A stretch of 9,098 nucleotides of DNA from JANMZR01 sp031383555 (GTDB taxonomy: Bacteria; Bacteroidota; Bacteroidia; Cytophagales; Spirosomataceae). The stretch is from positions 1 to 9,098 of the forward strand of contig JANMZR010000193.1 in the NCBI GenBank assembly GCA_031383555.1, written 5' to 3'. Below the pieces are notes generated by a model. The model had not been told where the DNA came from and made no database searches. It saw only the letters and a list, made by a program, of their open reading frames with translations. Numbering within the stretch: the stretch's first letter is position 1; every line of letters starts with the position of its first letter. Both the position numbers and the translations under genes were made by a program. Shown here piece by piece: positions 5,489-9,098 of this stretch.

Positions 5489-5956
5489 ATGAGTCAGTAT
5501 AAATTAAAAACCAAAGAGTTAATTTTTTCAGAAATGTTAAAAATTCAGAAAGCACTTGTTCGACATTTTGAAACTTCGCTTGGCATGACTGAAGCCGATG
5601 CCCAAATAGACGCAGAGGCAGGTTTTGGTGGTGAAGCCGAAGCTCGCCGAGAGGCAAGCATGGAGATATTGGAGGCTGAAGCACCTCATTATGAGCAAAA
5701 TATCCACGACCTCCACTTACTCGAAAACCTGGTAGCACACTTAGAAGAAGCTATTCAAATAGCACCTGGCGCAGTGGTACTGACTGACTCTCTTAATTTT
5801 GTAATTGGTGTGAGTATGCCAACTTTTGACGTTGAGAATAAAACTTATATTGGTATCTCAACCCATGCACCTATTTATGCTTCTTTGGTTAACAAACAAA
5901 TAGGCGACACCATACACCTCGGAGAGCAGTCCTATCTTATTGAAGATATCTTTTAA
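5489..5956 (+). CDS. GreA/GreB C-terminal-domain-like protein with acidic N-terminal helical region
   Basis: The 155-residue protein has an N-terminal helical half (~1-90) and a compact C-terminal beta domain (~92-155). The C-terminus reads 'IAPGAVVLTDSLNFVIGVS', then 'ISTHAPIYASLVNKQIGDTI' and 'LIEDIF'. This is the GreA/GreB/Rnk FKBP-like pattern: IS..SP...AL..K..GD.V....Y.I..I. Gre proteins bind in the RNA polymerase secondary channel and use acidic coiled-coil-tip residues to rescue backtracked polymerase. Here two helices are separated by an acidic, Ala-rich stretch ('TEADAQIDAEAGFGGEAEA', ~34-52) placed roughly where a tip would be, but the classical GreA tip sequence is absent. I recall similar ~150-residue Bacteroidota proteins being mislabelled '3-oxoacyl-ACP synthase'; nothing here supports that. 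Polymerase binding is plausible; cleavage-factor activity is unproven. Confidence 0.72.
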   Translation: MSQYKLKTKELIFSEMLKIQKALVRHFETSLGMTEADAQIDAEAGFGGEAEARREASMEILEAEAPHYEQNIHDLHLLENLVAHLEEAIQIAPGAVVLTDSLNFVIGVSMPTFDVENKTYIGISTHAPIYASLVNKQIGDTIHLGEQSYLIEDIF

Positions 5957-5989
5957 GGACAATAATAAATTGATTATACAAATTATTAC

Positions 5990-6012
5990 ATCAAAAATTT
6001 ATTTTTTTTGAT
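5990..6012. terminator. A/T hairpin between convergent genes, possible bidirectional terminator
   Basis: ATCAAAAA (5990-5997) pairs with TTTTTGAT (6005-6012) around TTTATTT. It lies between the convergent genes ending at 5956 and 6061 and gives a U-rich 3' arm on either strand. The stem is weak, with one G-C pair at most, so the role is inferred mainly from position. Confidence 0.35.
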
Positions 6013-6060
6013 ACTTTGTAAGAATTTGCATTTTGATGGGTGAAGTAATAGACCAGTGTT

Positions 6061-6921
6061 TTAATCCTTTATACAACGAACAGAAAAACCATAACCCTTA
6101 GGGTAGTTGGAACTGGATATACTTGCGACACTAGTACCCAGATACCTGTACAAAACATTATCTATGCTAAAATCAGTAGAACTCCACCATACACTGTAAA
6201 AGCCTATATTTTCGAATGGCCCATTCCTGTTACGAAATCCGCTTGGAAGGCCTGTGAAGCCACTATCGTTGGTAGCACCAGCATTAGCGTCTAACCAATG
6301 CATATTGCCTATTTCTTTCAATGGGCCTCCTGCCACAGCATCCCCCCCCAGACAATTGGCCAGGGTAGTCCATTCAAAATTCGTAGGGATATGCCATCCT
6401 TCAGGTGCCAAGCCACGAGGGTCTTTTACAGCATACCAATTGTATAATTTGCCGTAAATAGGTCCATTAGCGGCATCATTATTTGTATAGCACCATGCGC
6501 CCGTAGTGAGGGCAGCCCAAGCTGTTGGGTCTGTAACTTGGGGTATAGGGTCGCCATTGCGATAGGTGGTTACCTCAAGGTTTTTGCTCATCCAGCTTTG
6601 GCAACAGATGGTTATAGCTGGGTAGTAGGGTAAAGAAGTTATAGCATTTGAGTTCATTTCTTTCCAAACCAAGCCATCAAAATACCAAAATGATTTGGTT
6701 TGAGTATCAAATACATTTAGGCCTTGCGCAGGTGCTGCTATGCCTGTTCGTTGGGCGGTAGTCATTCTGGGTATTAACAAACCCTTGCTGGTACTACTTA
6801 CATCCAACATAGCAGAAGTATTGGGTGGCGTGTTTGTGGCAGATATGCCCAGTTGAGTAAAACTTTTTTCTGCAATAAAAATTAGCATAATTATTGGGTA
6901 AATTTTAAATGCATTTTTCAT
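6061..6921 (-). CDS. Secreted FISUMP-domain protein (Fibrobacter succinogenes major paralogous domain)
   Basis: The 286-residue protein begins with an N-terminal signal peptide (about 1-22, hydrophobic core 'YPIIMLIFIA', likely cleavage near 'SFTQ'). Residues ~25-90 are the common Bacteroidota surface-protein head: 'NTSAMLDVSSTSKGLLIPRM', 'GLNVFDTQTKSFWYFDGLVW'. From ~106 to the end is a complete FISUMP (TIGR02145-like) domain: 'SWMSKNLEVTTYRNGDPIP', 'WCYTNND', 'GKLYNWYAV', 'APEGWHIPTNFEWTTL', 'SGFTGLPSGFR', 'YSVWWSSTDF', 'GFSVRCIKD'. Cysteines at 106, 107, 144, 190 and 283 may form disulfides. Such proteins are exported or cell-surface proteins of unknown role. No type IX sorting tail follows the domain. 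The coding strand has eight consecutive Gs at 6342-6349 (CTG GGG GGG GAT, residues L191-D194), a possible slippage site. It is richer in G+C than its neighbours (32 of 60 at 6301-6360). Confidence 0.9.
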   Translation of the reverse strand: MKNAFKIYPIIMLIFIAEKSFTQLGISATNTPPNTSAMLDVSSTSKGLLIPRMTTAQRTGIAAPAQGLNVFDTQTKSFWYFDGLVWKEMNSNAITSLPYYPAITICCQSWMSKNLEVTTYRNGDPIPQVTDPTAWAALTTGAWCYTNNDAANGPIYGKLYNWYAVKDPRGLAPEGWHIPTNFEWTTLANCLGGDAVAGGPLKEIGNMHWLDANAGATNDSGFTGLPSGFRNRNGPFENIGFYSVWWSSTDFSIDNVLYRYLGTSVASISSSNYPKGYGFSVRCIKD

Positions 6922-7187
6922 TTTATTGGTATTTAGTTTTGAGCTAATTTAATTTATTATTTTAACATTATAATCCAGTAAAATTTTATTATTTGGCAGT
7001 AAAAATAAAGATTTTAATTTGCTTCAACAATAATCCTAGTTAACTTTAGTGGCAATCAGAAAATAATCATTTTTGTTGTGTTTCACCTAGGCAGATATTT
7101 CAACTTTTGAAATACTTATTATGCAGAAAATCAGTGAGTTGTCTCTTCAAATAGAATAATTTTACAAAGTGCCTAAAAAAACATAAA
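6922..7187. other. Intergenic region between divergent genes
   Basis: This A+T-rich spacer must hold the upstream signals of both the minus-strand FISUMP gene and the plus-strand 7188 gene. The only hint of a promoter is TAATTTTA (7157-7164), one mismatch from TAnnTTTG. It lies close to the ATG at 7188 and has no good -33 partner, so it is not called separately. No small gene, RNA gene or repeat was recognised. Confidence 0.4.
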
Positions 7188-7682
7188 ATGGAAAATAAGA
7201 ACAAAATTTCAACTATTGTATTCTCAGTGTATATCCTGCTGGTTTTCTATGTTTTTGGTGGTGGTATAGTAAATTCGTTAGTCGCTTATAAGACGTGGCG
7301 TGCAGTTGGCGAAAATGAATTTCCTGAATTTCATCATATTGATAGTAAGCTAATTATACCGCTATTTGTTATTTTCTTTTTCTTATCCTTCATTCCTCAG
7401 ATTTTATTATTCTGGTTTCGACCTATGGTTATACCCAAGTGGTTGGTCTGGTCAGCTTTACTTTTTAATTTTATAACGCTAGTTTCAACTATCACCATTC
7501 AAATCCCAATTCAGGTTGAGCTCGATAAAAAGTTTTCATTAGAATTAATTGAACGACTCATTTCAACCGATTTTATTTATAGAAGGGTACCCATGTTTTT
7601 AATGGCCATAGTAAATTTTATAATGTTATATAAAGTGGTAAAAAATGCTATTAATGAGCCAAACCTTTCAACATTGGATTAA
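7188..7682 (+). CDS. Four-helix membrane protein, DUF1772-like (anthrone-oxygenase-like) in appearance
   Basis: The 164-residue protein has four hydrophobic helices, at about 9-32, 54-77, 86-108 and 134-150. Between the first two lies 'YKTWRAVGENEFPEFHHIDSK' (34-54), including W37, E42, F45, P46, F48 and H49. This resembles the 'W..VG..EF..FH' segment in DUF1772 family members. A polar segment (109-132, 'QVELDKKFS', 'IERLISTDFIYRR') precedes the last helix, as in that family, where a charged loop with conserved Arg is usual. The family includes fungal anthrone oxygenase-type proteins, but most bacterial members have no known reaction. The gene stands alone, divergent from the FISUMP gene and followed 36 nt later by a dispersed repeat. 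Membrane location is confident; the family name is moderate. Confidence 0.72.
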   Translation: MENKNKISTIVFSVYILLVFYVFGGGIVNSLVAYKTWRAVGENEFPEFHHIDSKLIIPLFVIFFFLSFIPQILLFWFRPMVIPKWLVWSALLFNFITLVSTITIQIPIQVELDKKFSLELIERLISTDFIYRRVPMFLMAIVNFIMLYKVVKNAINEPNLSTLD

Positions 7683-7716
7683 AAATTTTAATTTTAATAA
7701 TAATTTCTTAGCTTAG

Positions 7717-7785
7717 CGCCTTGGTTGGTAAAACAATAAGTTAAAGCCAATCTTGCGGTTGTTCTTTCTTTTCGGCCTACCACGT
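7717..7785 (-). repeat. Dispersed intergenic repeat, copy 3 (minus orientation)
   Basis: GCGCCTTGGTTGGTA (from 7716) and TTCGGCCTACCAC (7771-7783) match copy 2 in content and spacing. GGTTG (7757-7761) can pair with CTACC (7777-7781) apart from one mismatch, so the internal hairpin is present but degraded. It begins about 35 nt after the stop of the 7188 gene. GGTAGGCC at 7979-7986 is a perfect inverted copy of GGCCTACC (7774-7781) and may be a trace of another repeat end. Confidence 0.55.
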
Positions 7786-7836
7786 ATCTAACTTCTCCTT
7801 TTTTGACATCTGCTCTTGAAAACATTAAATTACTAG

Positions 7837-8127
7837 ACAGCTCTTCCCTCGAAGGAGTTTCTCAAAGAGGACTTTGGAACCTTCAGAACACAAAAATTAA
7901 AGGCAAAAACAAAGCTGAAAGCTGAAATGGGCAGAAAAACAAAAATAGAAAATAAGGTTAGGCTTCCCCGTTGTCGTTGGTAGGCCATTCGCTGTCATAA
8001 AAGCCAATACTCAAAAGAGGAAATGGAAAAATGGATAGATACTGAAATCAAAGACAAAAGCAATACGCTGTACTTTAGAAAATTTGTCACCGCCAATTGG
8101 GTTTCAAAGGATTTTATATCAAAATAA
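7837..8127 (+). pseudogene. Decayed coding remnant of unknown origin
   Basis: One plus-strand frame is open from 7837 to a TAG at 7981-7983, then again to a TAA at 8125-8127. The last part is the most protein-like: 'SKEEMEKWIDTEIKDK', then 'NTLYFRKFVTANWVSKDFIS'. The first part is Lys-rich ('EFLKEDFGTFRTQKLKAK'). There is no convincing start; an ATG at 8023 would give only 34 residues, without a ribosome-binding site. It may be the tail of a dead gene interrupted by one stop codon, or two unrelated chance frames. I do not recognise the family. It and repeat copy 3 are all I can see between 7683 and 8176. Confidence 0.35.
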
Positions 8128-8176
8128 TTCTTGTTTCTTTACCGCCTTTTAATTTTTTCCAAGCTAGAGTATTTCT

Positions 8177-9097
8177 TTAAAACCAATCCAAACCCTTCAT
8201 CAATTCGGCGATAAGTATGCCCCAGTAAGTGCCAGTTGCATTGCCTAAAGCACCAACCAAAATGCCTGGTAATGTCAAATCGCCTCTATTTAAGCTTCTT
8301 GAAAGTGCCATAGCTGAGGTTGATCCGCCTACATTTGCTTGTGATGCGATAGATATTATGTCCCAATCCATTTTTAATAAAAATCCCAAACCGAATATAA
8401 TTAGGCCGTGCACAAAAACTAAAATGGTTACGAATGCTAGCAATGTAATGGCCAAGCTTCCATCTTTCATTAATGCTGGTATATCGCAATATGCCCCCAC
8501 AACGGCCAAAAACAAATAAACGCCTAATAATCCTAATAGTTTATGGCCTTTCAAATGATTGATAGCTGGTATTTGGGCCAATAGCAAAGCGATAGTGGTG
8601 AGCCATAAAATTGTGGGTATTTGGGGTATTTTGCTGCTCAGCCAAGTCGAAATTAAGATTGCTGTAAAACTAAGTACTATTAAAAAGGCAATATCAAAAG
8701 GTTTTACCGTTTCAGAATCACTCATAAACTTATTTTCATCTATGACATTTTTTTCACTTTTTTCAATTTGCTTAACTCTAGGCAGTATTTTATTGAATAT
8801 TTGGGGCAAAGATAGTGTTGCAATTACCCAAATGGCAGTAATGATATTATCAGCCACTGTTGCAGCTGAAAAAAGGCTGCCTTGTTGAGAAACACCATAA
8901 TGAAGTGCTACTGCATTGAAATTTGTACTTCCCCCAATGTAAGTACCTGTGTACATACCTCCCAAAGCATGATAATATTCACCAATTGCAGCTTTCCCAT
9001 TCACAGCCCACATTGCAATTAAAGCGCCTGCCATAGTAGCAAATGAACCAATCAAAAACATAATTACCATTGGTTTGCCAGCTTTTTTAAGGCTATT
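8177..9097 (-). CDS. DUF819 family membrane protein (putative transporter), N-terminus cut by window edge
   Basis: The frame is open from the right edge (preceding residues 'NSLKKAGKP') to a TAA at 8177-8179, giving ~307 residues. The Met at 9070 is internal rather than the start. DUF819 proteins are ~380-420 residues, so about 100 are missing. The protein is polytopic, with two related Gly-Ser-Thr motifs in separate halves: 'GMYTGTYIGGSTNFNAVAL' early on and 'SQANVGGSTSAMALSRSL' near the C-terminus, followed by 'PGILVGALGNATGTYWG'. Such paired motifs suggest an inverted-repeat transporter fold with two broken helices. That is an inference from general transporter architecture; the substrate is unknown. 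A charged cytoplasmic linker (~100-120, 'VKQIEKSEKNVIDENKF') separates the halves. The C-terminus is complete ('MKGLDWF'). Nothing downstream suggests an operon. Confidence 0.9.
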   Translation of the reverse strand, partial: NSLKKAGKPMVIMFLIGSFATMAGALIAMWAVNGKAAIGEYYHALGGMYTGTYIGGSTNFNAVALHYGVSQQGSLFSAATVADNIITAIWVIATLSLPQIFNKILPRVKQIEKSEKNVIDENKFMSDSETVKPFDIAFLIVLSFTAILISTWLSSKIPQIPTILWLTTIALLLAQIPAINHLKGHKLLGLLGVYLFLAVVGAYCDIPALMKDGSLAITLLAFVTILVFVHGLIIFGLGFLLKMDWDIISIASQANVGGSTSAMALSRSLNRGDLTLPGILVGALGNATGTYWGILIAELMKGLDWF

Positions 9098-9098
9098 T

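Noticed and set aside
8229..8888. Plus- and minus-strand open frames inside the DUF819 gene
   Set aside because: These are shadows of a strongly recognised transporter-like reading frame with family motifs across the region.

Overview
The window most likely comes from a low-G+C member of the Bacteroidota, probably a Saprospiria/Cytophagia/Chitinophagia-type environmental genome. The evidence is gene content and style. There is a secreted protein with the 'MLDVSSTSKGLLIPRMT' N-terminus and a FISUMP (TIGR02145-type) domain, and a DUF1508 protein carrying the 'DYLPCKEY' and 'NNQEIARSC' signatures. There is also a small GreA/GreB-like protein, long A+T-rich spacers, A-rich translation starts without clear Shine-Dalgarno sequences, and one perfect TAnnTTTG -7 box. 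No rRNA, tRNA, CRISPR array, integrase or intact insertion sequence was seen.

Layout. (1) 2-619 (+): 3' part of a type-B carboxylesterase gene cut by the left edge. (2) 620-1068: spacer with overlapping hairpins and one copy of a dispersed repeat. (3) 1069-2184 (-): two DUF1508 units, one membrane helix and an unrecognised ~225-residue C-terminal region. (4) 2185-3155: gene-poor stretch with a decayed minus-strand gene (2325-2605), short A+T-rich repeats, two more repeat copies in opposite orientation, and the first copy of a ~105-nt leader element. (5) 3156-5301 (+): three membrane-protein genes. These are a His-rich polytopic protein of DUF2306/cytochrome-b-like appearance, a two-helix protein with a large soluble domain, and a DUF3267-type zincin with HEYIH. 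The second copy of the leader element fills the gap between the first two. (6) 5489-5956 (+): GreA/GreB C-terminal-domain-like protein. (7) 6061-6921 (-): secreted FISUMP protein with a G8 tract in its coding strand. (8) 7188-7682 (+): four-helix DUF1772-like protein. (9) 7683-8176: a fourth repeat copy and a decayed coding remnant. (10) 8177-9097 (-): DUF819 family transporter-like protein cut by the right edge.

No gene cluster amounts to a recognised defence or metabolic system. The most interesting unexplained signal is the pair of homologous leaders (3026-3128 and 3887-4000) in front of two adjacent membrane-protein genes. Both keep an outer pairing (TTTTGAGG with CTTCAAAA; TTTTTTGAGG with CCTCAAAAAA) and an inner hairpin whose sequence differs but whose pairing persists. 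They also share unpaired blocks TAAACTT, TGGCGAT, GAATATTT and GGTATTA. This fits either a structured cis-acting RNA or a duplicated promoter/operator. A minus-strand coding remnant is also possible, because both copies can be read as a similar peptide. Functional links among the genes are otherwise inferential: only 4006-4662 and 4678-5301 are close enough (15 nt) to be confidently called co-transcribed.
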